The translations under genes and the position numbers were made by a program. From Vibrio intestinalis (lineage in GTDB: Bacteria > Pseudomonadota > Gammaproteobacteria > Enterobacterales > Vibrionaceae): 64,000 nt of DNA. Of the stretch, positions 1 through 8,933 are shown in pieces. The notes under the pieces were generated by a model that saw only the letters and a program-made list of their open reading frames with translations, did no database searches and was not told where the DNA came from. The stretch is from the NCBI RefSeq assembly GCF_025195085.2, contig NZ_JANAVY020000016.1, positions 39,172 to 103,171 of the forward strand, in the 5' to 3' direction. The stretch's first letter is position 1; the number at the start of each line of letters is the position of its first letter.

Positions 1-876
1 AACTGTTGCATTGCGATTGATTGTCAATTTTCTATATACATCAGCATCCCCATCTAACGAGCAATTGGAATCACAAGTGATATCTTTACCTTTCTGAGTT
101 GCCTCCCAAGTTAGTGTTGGAGGCCATGGCTCGATAGGTGGCGTACTTGTGATATCACACTTGACCATTTTCCCTGATTCAGTCCGACACACCTCAGCAT
201 TGGTTACACTCGATAGGAAAAACTCGCTCTTTTCACCCGCAATTTGGACATAGTTTTCAGAGTGGGTGTTCACATGAAGCGCACCAAACGGCGCACCCGA
301 AGCAAGGTTGTTAGTTTGAACCGTATTTGGCACATAAGGACAAACATCTAAGGAAAACACGGGCGGTTCTATTGGAGGAAGAGCATCGTCACAGCGAAGG
401 TTATGTAACTCCTCCCTATCATCATCTTCGTCTATTAACGCTTGAGCATGCTTAGTGCCAACATCTATCGTTTCCACTTTAGACGCTTGTTCTAACCAAG
501 TTCCGTTCTTCTTAAGGTAATAGGTAAATTTACCCGTATATTGCTGAGCTTTTTTACTTTGATAAGTGAAGTCGATACGAATTTCATTATGCTCGTCATC
601 ATCAAGGTCATCATAAAATAGCGCACCTTCATCACTTTCATCAGCCCAAATTTTCACTGGGTTATTATTCGATCGATTTGTGATGTATAAAGTTTCATCA
701 TCAAAGTCGTCACTACCCATACTTGATAGGGAATCATCATCATTTTCACCATAATCAACCAAGATGGTGAAATCTTTATTTAACTTGATGTTACAAGTAC
801 GAATTTCATCATCATCTGCCCAACTAATAAAGCTCACGAGAGGCAGAAGCAGCATCCATAATATCTGTTTCATCAT
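1..876 (-). CDS. mshQ: MSHA biogenesis protein MshQ, N-terminal part (cut by window edge)
   Basis: Open reading frame that runs off the left edge, so only the first 292 residues are visible. It starts with two adjacent ATG codons; the first (876) overlaps the mshP stop as ATGA, which fixes the start. The N-terminus (MMKQILWMLLLPLVSFISWA) is a clear signal peptide, followed by mature DDDE. The first 150 residues are very rich in Asp/Glu (runs such as DDDDEHNE), and several Cys pairs follow. MshQ is known as the large last protein of the MSHA locus, presumed exported and possibly adhesin-like; its exact role is not established. The call rests on position after mshP plus the signal peptide and overall character. 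Confidence 0.85.
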   Translation of the reverse strand, partial: MMKQILWMLLLPLVSFISWADDDEIRTCNIKLNKDFTILVDYGENDDDSLSSMGSDDFDDETLYITNRSNNNPVKIWADESDEGALFYDDLDDDEHNEIRIDFTYQSKKAQQYTGKFTYYLKKNGTWLEQASKVETIDVGTKHAQALIDEDDDREELHNLRCDDALPPIEPPVFSLDVCPYVPNTVQTNNLASGAPFGALHVNTHSENYVQIAGEKSEFFLSSVTNAEVCRTESGKMVKCDITSTPPIEPWPPTLTWEATQKGKDITCDSNCSLDGDADVYRKLTINRNATV

Positions 877-1316
877 AATGACTCCCTAACCCAGATTTCT
901 TCTGAGCGTTCGACCAAACTTTTTCCGCTGCCACAGCTTACTTGTGCGGTAAGTTTGAAATAATTCATATCAGCAAGTGTCCCCACCGGCTCACAGCTTG
1001 CTTGTAAAAGCTCGCAACTGGCCACTGAGTGAAATCTATTAGCACCATCTACAATGGTATTTATTGGCATCGCAGCAGAACAATTCGCGGCAATCGCACT
1101 GCTTGTACTATTTAATGGATAAACGATCGTCAGCGCCTCTTCATTCACCGATTGAGCCAGCATCCAAGCTTGTGTGCCAAGCAACTCTTTTACATGCGCA
1201 TCGGTATTAGAAAACTCAATGCGCGTTAACGTCGTAGCGAGAAAGCCCATCACCACGAGGACAAAAATCACCACTACATACAAACTGCCTAACTGTCGGT
1301 TTCGTTTATGGGACAT
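873..1316 (-). CDS. mshP: MSHA biogenesis protein MshP (minor pilin-like)
   Basis: 147-residue protein with a short basic leader (MSHKRNRQLGS) and one hydrophobic N-terminal helix (LYVVVIFVLVVMGFLATTL), the plan of PilX/GspK-like minor pseudopilins in which the conserved Glu5 region is less canonical. It carries five Cys in the periplasmic part. It overlaps mshO by 11 bases and mshQ by 4 bases, so it is translationally coupled inside the mshCDOPQ block. Probably part of the pilus tip or initiation complex; that role is inferred from family resemblance. Confidence 0.85.
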   Translation of the reverse strand: MSHKRNRQLGSLYVVVIFVLVVMGFLATTLTRIEFSNTDAHVKELLGTQAWMLAQSVNEEALTIVYPLNSTSSAIAANCSAAMPINTIVDGANRFHSVASCELLQASCEPVGTLADMNYFKLTAQVSCGSGKSLVERSEEIWVRESL

Positions 1317-2088
1317 TCAGCACCTGCACATCTTGTTGAAAACGAGTCAGTTCATCGTTCTGACTAAACTGCAAGTCCGCATGAACGACACCATTGTATT
1401 GTACGCTTGCAGGCTGATAGCTAATCGCACCGCTGACGCTAACCCATGCAGCATCGGTTAACGGCTCCATGTCGGCTAACAAAGCAGTACTGCCCTCACC
1501 ACGCATCACGCGCTCATCAGTATTGACGCAATAAGTGATTTGACGATTACCATCGGTAATATAATGGCGGTTAACCACAGAACCACCAACCAAGCTGTTT
1601 GCCTGATTGGCAAGTACAAAGGTTGCCCCAACTGCACCTGAAACGGTAAGCGTGCCGACCGTTGAAGGGTTGAGAGCAAAACTATTGTTTAAATCTGATA
1701 AAGACTGACTATTACTCAATTGTTGTGTTGGGTTAATCAATAACGTTAAACCATTCAACGAACTGACCGATGCGCTTGGGTTACCGACAATAAATTGAAT
1801 ATCAGCCCCTGAAACACTGTAGAAACCAGATTCAACAATAGGGTAGAAGGAAACGCAGCGATCGTTGCCTACACCATGATCAACAAACACATTGGGCACA
1901 GCGTGACGAACCTCTCGCGTCAACTTTTCCATCACAAACTTAGCTTGAGTTTGCAAACGCTGCCGATCAACGGTGGTTGAATATCCTTTCGTGCCTAACT
2001 CAACAAACCCTGCGATACCTAGCACCAAAATGCCACCTACGATGATAGTCAGCACCATTTCAATTAAAGTGAAACCACGTTGCTTCAT
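1306..2088 (-). CDS. mshO: MSHA minor pilin MshO
   Basis: 260 residues with a class III signal MKQRG|FTLIEMVL: prepilin peptidase would cut after Gly5, leaving Phe1 and Glu5 in the mature protein. The hydrophobic helix spans about residues 6-28. It is longer than the major pilin, as expected for a PilW/GspJ-like minor pilin. The start ATG shares one base with the mshD stop (TAATG), so the two genes are coupled. Likely part of the minor pilin complex that primes pilus assembly in the inner membrane. Confidence 0.9.
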   Translation of the reverse strand: MKQRGFTLIEMVLTIIVGGILVLGIAGFVELGTKGYSTTVDRQRLQTQAKFVMEKLTREVRHAVPNVFVDHGVGNDRCVSFYPIVESGFYSVSGADIQFIVGNPSASVSSLNGLTLLINPTQQLSNSQSLSDLNNSFALNPSTVGTLTVSGAVGATFVLANQANSLVGGSVVNRHYITDGNRQITYCVNTDERVMRGEGSTALLADMEPLTDAAWVSVSGAISYQPASVQYNGVVHADLQFSQNDELTRFQQDVQVLNVP

Positions 2089-2648
2089 TAGTAGTTTCCT
2101 CTGTAGGCAGTTAAGGTAAATGGCGGCTGCTTACCTGCGGTGATGGTCATGTCTATTTTTTTAAGCATTTTCCCGCACGAAGATGCTGCGCTTGGAGTGC
2201 AAGGCGGTGCGTAGCTGACAGCAATATCAACGTAAAAGTTATGATAACTACTATCTGCGCCAGAATCGTTCAATAGTAAGTTCAAGTCTTTACATGCACC
2301 GAGTGGTGTTGATGTCGTCCAACAGCCGATGAAGTCATCAACATCATTATATTGACTTGGCGTCTCAGTGCCATCAGGCCCGAGAACGACTGAGGTAAAT
2401 CCACTACACGTACTGGTATCACAACGAAGACCGCCACCTAACTGATTATTTTGCTCATCAAAGTTGCGTGACAGAATTTGACTCATCAAGCTTTGACCCA
2501 ACGCGGATGCGCGAGATTGGTAATGCGGGTCAGCGGAGCGCGTAATTTGCGGCGAGAGAAAATGCACAATCGTCAGCATTGCAATGCCCATTACAATAAT
2601 GACGATAATGCTTTCAATTAAAGTAAAGCCGCGCAGGTGTTTTGTCAT
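2088..2648 (-). CDS. mshD: MSHA minor pilin MshD
   Basis: 186 residues from the ATG that overlaps the mshC stop as ATGA; an in-frame GTG two codons upstream (2654) is less likely because the ATG gives both the usual coupling and a GGGG ribosome site at good distance. Prepilin leader MTKHLRG|FTLIES with Glu5, then a hydrophobic helix. Several Cys residues in the C-terminal part could form disulfides. Family knowledge places it among the minor pilins (PilV/GspI-like) of the MSHA pilus. Confidence 0.88.
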   Translation of the reverse strand: MTKHLRGFTLIESIIVIIVMGIAMLTIVHFLSPQITRSADPHYQSRASALGQSLMSQILSRNFDEQNNQLGGGLRCDTSTCSGFTSVVLGPDGTETPSQYNDVDDFIGCWTTSTPLGACKDLNLLLNDSGADSSYHNFYVDIAVSYAPPCTPSAASSCGKMLKKIDMTITAGKQPPFTLTAYRGNY

Positions 2649-3112
2649 AAGCACCCCGAGCTAGAAACAAGACCATTTGGACAAATAGTCACAGAGGTTG
2701 AGCTTGCGCCCGTTTTATCACTTATTGTGATTTCAAGCGGGGAAGTGATATTAGGGTTACCCAACAAATCAAACTGAACTTGAGGTACTGATGATGAAAA
2801 CACTACGTTGTCATCGCTAATCCAATTGCTCGACATTTCAGAGCGTTCAGAACACGCCAACGTAGAGCCAATACAGTCCGCACTAATTTGAAGCGTCAAA
2901 TCGTTTAATCCGGCGGTTACATCAGAATTTGATTGCATCCGAGTCAACTGAACTTGTCGAATAACGGATATAGCGTTTTCTTGAATTGCGAACGCAGAAA
3001 AGCTGCCGATGCCAATATAGCGGCTCGCAGCATATACAGAAACGATGGCCAATAAGATGATCACCACAATCAATTCGACCAATGTGAAACCTTGGGATTT
3101 TTGGAAAGTCAT
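2645..3112 (-). CDS. mshC: MSHA minor pilin MshC
   Basis: 155 residues with leader MTFQKSQG|FTLVELIVVI, conserved Glu5 after cleavage and a single hydrophobic helix; resembles FimT/GspH-like minor pilins. It is the first gene after the terminator hairpin that follows mshA, so mshCDOPQ are probably transcribed by read-through past that hairpin or from a promoter in the 124-base gap. Four Cys are visible, the last two near the C-terminus (TICPNGLVSSSGCL). Confidence 0.88.
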   Translation of the reverse strand: MTFQKSQGFTLVELIVVIILLAIVSVYAASRYIGIGSFSAFAIQENAISVIRQVQLTRMQSNSDVTAGLNDLTLQISADCIGSTLACSERSEMSSNWISDDNVVFSSSVPQVQFDLLGNPNITSPLEITISDKTGASSTSVTICPNGLVSSSGCL

Positions 3113-3203
3113 TCTACCTTCGCCAGATGAAAGTAAACTTTAGCAGTATACCGTAATATTTATGCAAAAGGTTTGAATAGTAGGGATTTTTGAGACGGGG
3201 TAG

Positions 3204-3228
3204 AAAAAAGGCCAGCTAAGCTGGCCTT
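3204..3228 (-). terminator. Hairpin terminator downstream of mshA
   Basis: On the minus strand a near-perfect hairpin (arms AAGGCCAGC / GCTGGCCTT, 3-base loop) is followed by six T. It sits a few bases after the mshA stop and before mshC. It would let the major pilin be expressed far above the downstream minor pilins. Confidence 0.85.
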
Positions 3229-3236
3229 ATTCACAA

Positions 3237-3707
3237 TTAGTTACATTCGTGAACTGTGATGTTTGGTTCAGAGCCAGCAGCAGAAGACATTGCATACTCT
3301 ACAGCACATGTACCAGCTGTTGTCGTTGTTCCTGCAAACGTGTACTGAATAGAGCCGGTTACAGCAGAGCCAGATACAATTGCCCAGTCACCACCATTTT
3401 CTAGACCGACGACTGCACGACCAATACCGTTTGCTGAAGCTTGTGGGTAACCAAGCGTTGTTGCGATATCTTGACCGTTCGCACCAGAAACCGCACCAGG
3501 ATCAGCATCTTCAACACCATTAATAGCAGCTCGGCCATAAACAATACCAGTTGCGCCAGCCATTGCACCTTTTAGGCCTTCTAGAGATGCGTTACGCGCA
3601 TCATCTTGTAGGTTAAGGAAACGTGGTGCTGCAGTTACTGCAAGAATACCCAGAATAACAATTACCACCACTAGTTCGATCAGGGTGAAACCGCCTTGTC
3701 TTTTCAT
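3237..3707 (-). CDS. mshA: MSHA major pilin MshA
   Basis: 156-residue type IVa pilin. Leader MKRQGG|FTLIELVVVI gives Phe1 and Glu5 after processing by the prepilin peptidase, followed by the long hydrophobic helix. Ala/Gly-rich globular domain with two Cys near the C-terminus (GTCAVEY... VHECN) that would form the pilin disulfide loop. A GAGAG ribosome site precedes the ATG. Position between mshB and a strong terminator fits the major subunit. The MSHA pilus mediates surface attachment in vibrios. The globular part is likely to vary among strains. Confidence 0.95.
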   Translation of the reverse strand: MKRQGGFTLIELVVVIVILGILAVTAAPRFLNLQDDARNASLEGLKGAMAGATGIVYGRAAINGVEDADPGAVSGANGQDIATTLGYPQASANGIGRAVVGLENGGDWAIVSGSAVTGSIQYTFAGTTTTAGTCAVEYAMSSAAGSEPNITVHECN

Positions 3708-3743
3708 AGTATCAATCTCTCTATGTTTAATATTATCGCAGCT

Positions 3744-4319
3744 TTACTGCAAGGTTACGGTCACACGACCGGTTTTGAGTTCATACTCAAACTGATGCTG
3801 AGTGCCACCTTCTTGCTGAATGTAAATGCAAGAATCTGTGCTCACATCCGCTTGAGCGGTATATTTGACGTTTTTGTCATTTTTTGCGTTGTCAACAGTA
3901 TCAACTTTTGGTGGGTTCTGAAGCAAGTTCTCCATCAAAGCAACACAGCTTTCATGCGTTAAGTCACTCGGAAAACCAACATTTCCTTGTTTCAACGCAT
4001 ATGGGTAACCATCACGAAAACCAGTAGAGTTTCCATTCGCGCTTTCAGAACGAGTCAACCAAAAGTCCACCCCGTCGTAATTGACGAAGTTATAACGTTC
4101 ATTATCTATTGTCTCGGAAGGACGCGACTCTGCTTCCCATTGAGCTCTTGCGGAAAGGACGCCAGTTGCAAAACCACCAGCAACACCTTCAATACTGGCT
4201 TTTTTCGCTTCATCAGTCACGTCAAGAAAGCGCGGTAATGCAGCAACGGCTAGCAAACCAACCACGACGATCACCACAACAAGTTCAACTAATGAGAAAC
4301 CAGCTTGTTTATTTTTCAT
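3744..4319 (-). CDS. mshB: MSHA pilin-like protein MshB
   Basis: 191 residues with leader MKNKQAG|FSLVELVVVI, Glu5 conserved, and an N-terminal region almost the same as MshA (the pattern LPRFLDV.DEA.. parallels APRFLNLQDDA..). The C-terminal domain differs and has two Cys. It looks like a paralogue of the major pilin used as a minor subunit. It lies 36 bases upstream of mshA, so an mshA promoter may lie inside this gene. Confidence 0.9.
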   Translation of the reverse strand: MKNKQAGFSLVELVVVIVVVGLLAVAALPRFLDVTDEAKKASIEGVAGGFATGVLSARAQWEAESRPSETIDNERYNFVNYDGVDFWLTRSESANGNSTGFRDGYPYALKQGNVGFPSDLTHESCVALMENLLQNPPKVDTVDNAKNDKNVKYTAQADVSTDSCIYIQQEGGTQHQFEYELKTGRVTVTLQ

Positions 4320-4388
4320 AATTCTTCAACCCGCTTTTTAGTACAACGTATTATACGCGTCTAATACAATATTACTAGACGACTTGCG

Positions 4389-4859
4389 TCAAAAAACATA
4401 ACCTGACGAAAAGCTGACGCCAACAGAAAATTTGTCCTGCTTTAGTTCCATACTTAGAGCATGGCCTCGACTATAAAAGTACTCACAACGAAAATCGGAG
4501 CCTTCTGAATTATCGGTAATTTTTTCCGGCAAAGACTCAAAAACTCGCTTTTCCTGATACAAAACCTCTAACCAGAATTCACAATCAACTTGTTGCGTTT
4601 CATTTATTGGTTTCACCCAGCCAGTATGGGAATAAACGATCTGTTTCCCTTCAATGGTTAACGTCTCTGGCTGTTTAGCCAAAAGCCATTGTTGTTTAAA
4701 GTAGCTCGCTCGATCAACCAAACGCTTACTGACAAGAGCCAACGCGGTGTCGCTTGCTTCTTGCTCAATGTCTTTCCAAATCAACATAAACGCAAGTACT
4801 AGTACCAATATCACTAGCAACCAAATCGTCCAGCGTGATCGCTCTAAATTGGTCGCCAT
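4389..4859 (-). CDS. mshF: MSHA biogenesis protein MshF
   Basis: 156 residues with one N-terminal membrane helix (about residues 12-27, WTIWLLVILVLVLAFMLIW) after a short cytoplasmic start, then a soluble, probably periplasmic region with two Cys. No enzymatic motif is visible. Named from its place between mshG and mshB, three bases after mshG. Its function in the MSHA apparatus is not known to me. Confidence 0.82.
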   Translation of the reverse strand: MATNLERSRWTIWLLVILVLVLAFMLIWKDIEQEASDTALALVSKRLVDRASYFKQQWLLAKQPETLTIEGKQIVYSHTGWVKPINETQQVDCEFWLEVLYQEKRVFESLPEKITDNSEGSDFRCEYFYSRGHALSMELKQDKFSVGVSFSSGYVF

Positions 4860-4862
4860 GCC

Positions 4863-6083
4863 CTATCCCTTAATCGCATCAAGCATGCCCCACATTGGCA
4901 AGAAGATACCCAGAGCTAAGATCAAAACCATACCCGCCACAATAACGAGTAGTATTGGTTCTATTCGGGCGGTTAGTGTCTTAAGGTCATAATCCACTTC
5001 TCGGTCATAAAAGTCTGCGACCTCAAGCAATAACTCATCAATTCGACCGGTTTCTTCACCGACCGAGATCATCTGAATAACCAAAGAGGTGAATATACCG
5101 CTATTAATCGCAGTGCTGGAGATTGTGCCACCTGCCTCGATAGATGATTTCATCTCTAATAAGCGAGCTTCTAAAAATTTATTGTCCAAGGCTTCTGCAG
5201 ATAATGCTAGTGACTGGTTTAACGGCACACCCGCTTTTAGCATCAGCGCAAACGTACGAGCAAAACGCGCCATTTGAGCTCGATTAACGACACTGCCAAC
5301 CACTGGCATGCGTAAACGAAACTTATCCCATTTTTCTCGCCCTTGTGCGGTTTGTCGCCACGCACGAAAAGCAAACAAAGCCCCAACAATCAAGGCCAAC
5401 ATTAAGCCCCAGTAATTGACAAAGAAGTTAGACGTGCCCATCAAGATACGAGTGGGCAAAGGAAGATCGACACCAAAGCGCGCAAACATGCTGGAAAACT
5501 GTGGTATTACTTTAACGTTCAAGATGAACAAGGCCAGTACGATAAAGCTGATTACGAACGTTGGATAACGCATTGCGGTTTTAATGCGTTTACGAGTTTC
5601 CAGTTCTTGCTCGTAATAGTTGGCAAGTTGCAGCAAGGCTTCATCCAAACGACCCGTGTTTTCACCCACACTCAACATAGAGACAAACAGTGGACTAAAC
5701 ACTTTAGGATGCATCTGCATCGCAGCAGATAAGCTGCGACCATTCGTCAATTCATTAGTGACATCTTCTAATGCTTCTTTGAGCTGCTTATTGGCACAAT
5801 TTTGCGTTAAGCCCTTCATTGAACGCAGTAAAGGGACACCCGCTTTGGTCAAACTGAACATTTGGCGACAAAAAATCACCAGCACCTCTAATGGCACAGC
5901 CGGCGTAAACAAGCTTTTAAGATCAATATTGAGAGCAGAGCCACTGCTACCAGCTTTGATCTCTAGTGGAATGACCCCTTTAGCCATCAAAGATTCAGCC
6001 GCAAGCTCAGCGGTTGCAGCCTCAACTTGACCAGAGACTTTGCTTCCGTCTAGGTTACGTCCTTGATAGTTAAATACCGACAT
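4863..6083 (-). CDS. mshG: MSHA inner-membrane platform protein MshG (PilC/GspF family)
   Basis: 406 residues with the two repeated GspF domains (about 65-190 and 270-390), each carrying the family pattern FxRxxxLMLKAGVPL or FCRQMFSLTKAGVPLL, and three membrane segments (about 168-190, 222-240, 375-397). Family members form the inner-membrane platform that couples the assembly ATPase to pilin insertion. Directly follows mshE with 8 bases between them, so motor and platform are made together. Confidence 0.95.
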   Translation of the reverse strand: MSVFNYQGRNLDGSKVSGQVEAATAELAAESLMAKGVIPLEIKAGSSGSALNIDLKSLFTPAVPLEVLVIFCRQMFSLTKAGVPLLRSMKGLTQNCANKQLKEALEDVTNELTNGRSLSAAMQMHPKVFSPLFVSMLSVGENTGRLDEALLQLANYYEQELETRKRIKTAMRYPTFVISFIVLALFILNVKVIPQFSSMFARFGVDLPLPTRILMGTSNFFVNYWGLMLALIVGALFAFRAWRQTAQGREKWDKFRLRMPVVGSVVNRAQMARFARTFALMLKAGVPLNQSLALSAEALDNKFLEARLLEMKSSIEAGGTISSTAINSGIFTSLVIQMISVGEETGRIDELLLEVADFYDREVDYDLKTLTARIEPILLVIVAGMVLILALGIFLPMWGMLDAIKG

Positions 6084-6091
6084 AGTCGCCC

Positions 6092-7816
6092 TTACAAGTA
6101 AATCGCTTGAACACTGCCTGACGAGTCACCCTCGCCAAGATTCATCACTTCATCAAAGCTCACTACATTTTTGAGCGCCAATTCCATCGCCGACGCCAGT
6201 AATGGCTTATAGTTTGCTGAATTACGTGCCACTTGAGCAAAACCAACCGCATCGTTAGCACGCAGAGCATCCATCATATCTTGCTCAAGCTCTAAGATTT
6301 CAAACACACCAATACGGCCACGATAGCCCGTAAGGTTACAGTTTTGACAGCCCTTACCGCGCACAAACTTCGCATTAACCTGATTTGGAAAACGCTGTTG
6401 TAACCACTGTTTACCGCTTTCATCTGGCTCATGCTCAACTTTACAATCTGGGCACACCTTTCGCACCAAACGCTGCGCGACCACTGCGCGAACCGCACTG
6501 GCCACGAGATAACCGGGAGCGCCCATGTCCATCATACGCAGAGCACTATCAACCGCGTCGTTGGTGTGCAACGTACTTAACACTAAGTGACCCGTTAGAG
6601 CTGCTCGCAAACCAATTTCAACGGTTTCTTGGTCACGCATCTCACCGACGAGGATAATATCCGGGTCTTGACGCAAGAAGGTTCTCAGTACCGTAGAGAA
6701 ATCCAAATCGATTTTAGGGTTAACTTGTACTTGGTTTACACGAGGTAATCGATATTCAACAGGGTCTTCCGCTGTGATGATTTTCTTACCCGGCTCATTT
6801 AATTCAGAAAGTGCGCCATACAAGGTGGTGGTTTTACCAGAGCCCGTCGGACCGGTAACCAAAATCATACCGTGCGGGCGACGCAATTGTTGGCGCAGTC
6901 TAACTAATAAATCATCAGGTAAACCTGACTCTTCAAGCTTACGAACCCCAGCAGACTGGTTTAGCAAACGCATTACTACAGATTCGCCGTGCTGAACTGG
7001 CATGGTCGACATACGAATATCCACCGCTTGGCCTTTCGCTTTGATTTGGAATCGACCATCTTGCGGCAAACGCTTTTCAGAGATATCTAAGTTCGCCATC
7101 AGCTTTAAACGCAATACCAATGCCGGTGCAATGTTCACTTCGTTCAGCAAGGTTTCATGCAAGATACCATCAATACGCTGACGTAAGCGCAGCACATTGG
7201 CATCTGGTTCAATGTGGATATCCGAGGCGCCGACTTGGATGGCATCTTCAAACAATGAGTTAATTAGCTTAACAACCGTAACTTCATCACTGTCAGCATC
7301 TTCAATACTAAAATCGAACGCTTCGGTGACCTGATGCTCTGCTTGCAACTGCTCGGCAAAGTTAGCAATATCTTTGGTGCGGCGATAGTAGCGATCGAAG
7401 CCTTCAACCAATTGTTTCTCAGGGGCAATAACAAACTCAATGCCATATTGAGGAAGTTGAGAAAGTAGCGACTCTTGAGCAAACAGATCCGCGGGGTCAC
7501 TCATTGCTACCCGCAACGTATCGAGATTTCGTCCAATTACCAATGCACGTAAACGGCGAGCATGAACCTCTGGTAGTAGCTGAACCGCTTCCACATCGAC
7601 GTTCGCACGGCTTAAGTCAATCAAAGGCAAATCAAGCTGCTGAGACAAGAAAGTCAGCATTTGAGTTTCAGACAAGAAACCTAAATCAATTAGCGTTGCA
7701 CCAAGCTTACGCCCCGTTGCTTTTTGGGCTGCGAGAGCTTGCTCTACTTGCTGCTCAGTAATAATGCCTTCTTCGACTAACAAGTCGCCGAGACGTTTAC
7801 GTAGTTTAATTTGCAC
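6092..7816 (-). CDS. mshE: MSHA pilus extension ATPase MshE
   Basis: 574 residues, GspE/PilB family. The N-terminus has the two-part MshEN cyclic-di-GMP binding motif: RKRLGDLLVEEGIITEQQV (about 5-25) and GRKLGATLIDLGFLSETQM (about 35-55). Walker A GPTGSGKTTTLYG near residue 322, Walker B region ILVGEMRDQET, and a tetracysteine zinc site CPDC (about 455) and CQNC (about 490). Powers MSHA assembly at the cytoplasmic face; binding of c-di-GMP by the family's N-terminal domain is established. Start overlaps the mshN stop by 11 bases. Confidence 0.96.
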   Translation of the reverse strand: MQIKLRKRLGDLLVEEGIITEQQVEQALAAQKATGRKLGATLIDLGFLSETQMLTFLSQQLDLPLIDLSRANVDVEAVQLLPEVHARRLRALVIGRNLDTLRVAMSDPADLFAQESLLSQLPQYGIEFVIAPEKQLVEGFDRYYRRTKDIANFAEQLQAEHQVTEAFDFSIEDADSDEVTVVKLINSLFEDAIQVGASDIHIEPDANVLRLRQRIDGILHETLLNEVNIAPALVLRLKLMANLDISEKRLPQDGRFQIKAKGQAVDIRMSTMPVQHGESVVMRLLNQSAGVRKLEESGLPDDLLVRLRQQLRRPHGMILVTGPTGSGKTTTLYGALSELNEPGKKIITAEDPVEYRLPRVNQVQVNPKIDLDFSTVLRTFLRQDPDIILVGEMRDQETVEIGLRAALTGHLVLSTLHTNDAVDSALRMMDMGAPGYLVASAVRAVVAQRLVRKVCPDCKVEHEPDESGKQWLQQRFPNQVNAKFVRGKGCQNCNLTGYRGRIGVFEILELEQDMMDALRANDAVGFAQVARNSANYKPLLASAMELALKNVVSFDEVMNLGEGDSSGSVQAIYL

Positions 7817-8930
7817 TTGGCTGTTCCTCTAAACGCTGAAGTAACGCAAGGCGATCGCGAATAAATTGTTGAGATTGGTTAGACAACCCGACCTTAGTCA
7901 AAGCTTGCTGATAAGCTTCAATAGCCTTTGGTATATCTAGATTTCGTTCCATCTGAATGGCAAGCCCCATCCACCATCGTCCGCTGTCAGGTTCTAACTG
8001 AACTAATTGTTGGTAACTGTCGAATGCCAGCTGATCTTGATTGTTCTTTTGAGCTAACGCAGCCCGTAGCGAGAGATAATCAATACTTGGGTTGTTAGGT
8101 AGATACACCAATGGGCTTAATGCCGCGGCTTGCTGCTTCTCTTTCAATAGCAACTTAGCTAAAGCAATACGCAAATCCTGATCTTCTTTAGCTAGAGAAA
8201 TACCTTTTTGCAGCAATTCTGCCGCTTTTCTCGCTTCGCCTTTGCCATAGTAAAGCGCAGCTAGCTTTTGTCGCACGTCACCATCACGCGGCGTGTAACG
8301 AAGAGCATCACTGTATTGAGCAATGGCCTCTGCAAGATTATTACTATCTAGTGCTTTTTTAGCGCGCTCTTGAGCTTTACCCGCCAGCTGAGCAGGAGTT
8401 AGTTCAACTTGCTCAATCACAACTTGCTGATTTTGTTGCTGATTAGGCTCCAGCACTGCTTCTATTGTATCAACAGCCGCTGTATTGACTTCGGTTTTTT
8501 TAGCTGGAATCGGAGCTTGTTGAATGGTCGTTTCCGTCACATCCTGCAGAGGTTGTTCGACTACTTTAGTTTGTGTCTTGGTTGTATCAACCTGCGCAAT
8601 AGCGATAGGCTTCACTTCTACAACTTCACGCGGCTTCTCGATTTTAGGCGCTTGATAGATAGCATCAACAGCATTGGTCTTTTTCGCGGTTGGCGATGCC
8701 AATACTTCTGTGCTTTGCTGCGTGCTCACACTTGACTCAAGCACAACTTGTTCCGCTGGTTGCTGCGATGAAATCGCCCAGCCACCAACAGCGAGACTTA
8801 AAGTAAAACCACCTAAAACCCACGGCACAACCGAGCGCTGTTTGACTGTTTTTACTTCGGCCTTTTCAATACTATTCTTGGCGCTGTTAGATTTCGATAA
8901 TTCCGATAGCGCGTTATTAATCGCACTCAT
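7806..8930 (-). CDS. mshN: MSHA biogenesis protein MshN (TPR protein)
   Basis: 374 residues: short cytoplasmic N-terminus, one membrane helix (about 34-54, WVLGGFTLSLAVGGWAI), a Gln/Val/Thr-rich linker, then tetratricopeptide-like repeats from about residue 180 to the end (patterns such as LAEAIAQYSDALRYTPRDGDVRQKL). Probably a periplasmic scaffold that works with MshM and the secretin MshL; this is inference from its partners. Three bases separate it from mshM and it overlaps mshE. Confidence 0.9.
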   Translation of the reverse strand: MSAINNALSELSKSNSAKNSIEKAEVKTVKQRSVVPWVLGGFTLSLAVGGWAISSQQPAEQVVLESSVSTQQSTEVLASPTAKKTNAVDAIYQAPKIEKPREVVEVKPIAIAQVDTTKTQTKVVEQPLQDVTETTIQQAPIPAKKTEVNTAAVDTIEAVLEPNQQQNQQVVIEQVELTPAQLAGKAQERAKKALDSNNLAEAIAQYSDALRYTPRDGDVRQKLAALYYGKGEARKAAELLQKGISLAKEDQDLRIALAKLLLKEKQQAAALSPLVYLPNNPSIDYLSLRAALAQKNNQDQLAFDSYQQLVQLEPDSGRWWMGLAIQMERNLDIPKAIEAYQQALTKVGLSNQSQQFIRDRLALLQRLEEQPSAN

Positions 8931-8933
8931 GTT

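Noticed and set aside
5620..6030. 136-residue plus-strand open frame opposite mshG
   Set aside because: Antisense to a well-conserved GspF gene; composition is that of a shadow frame.
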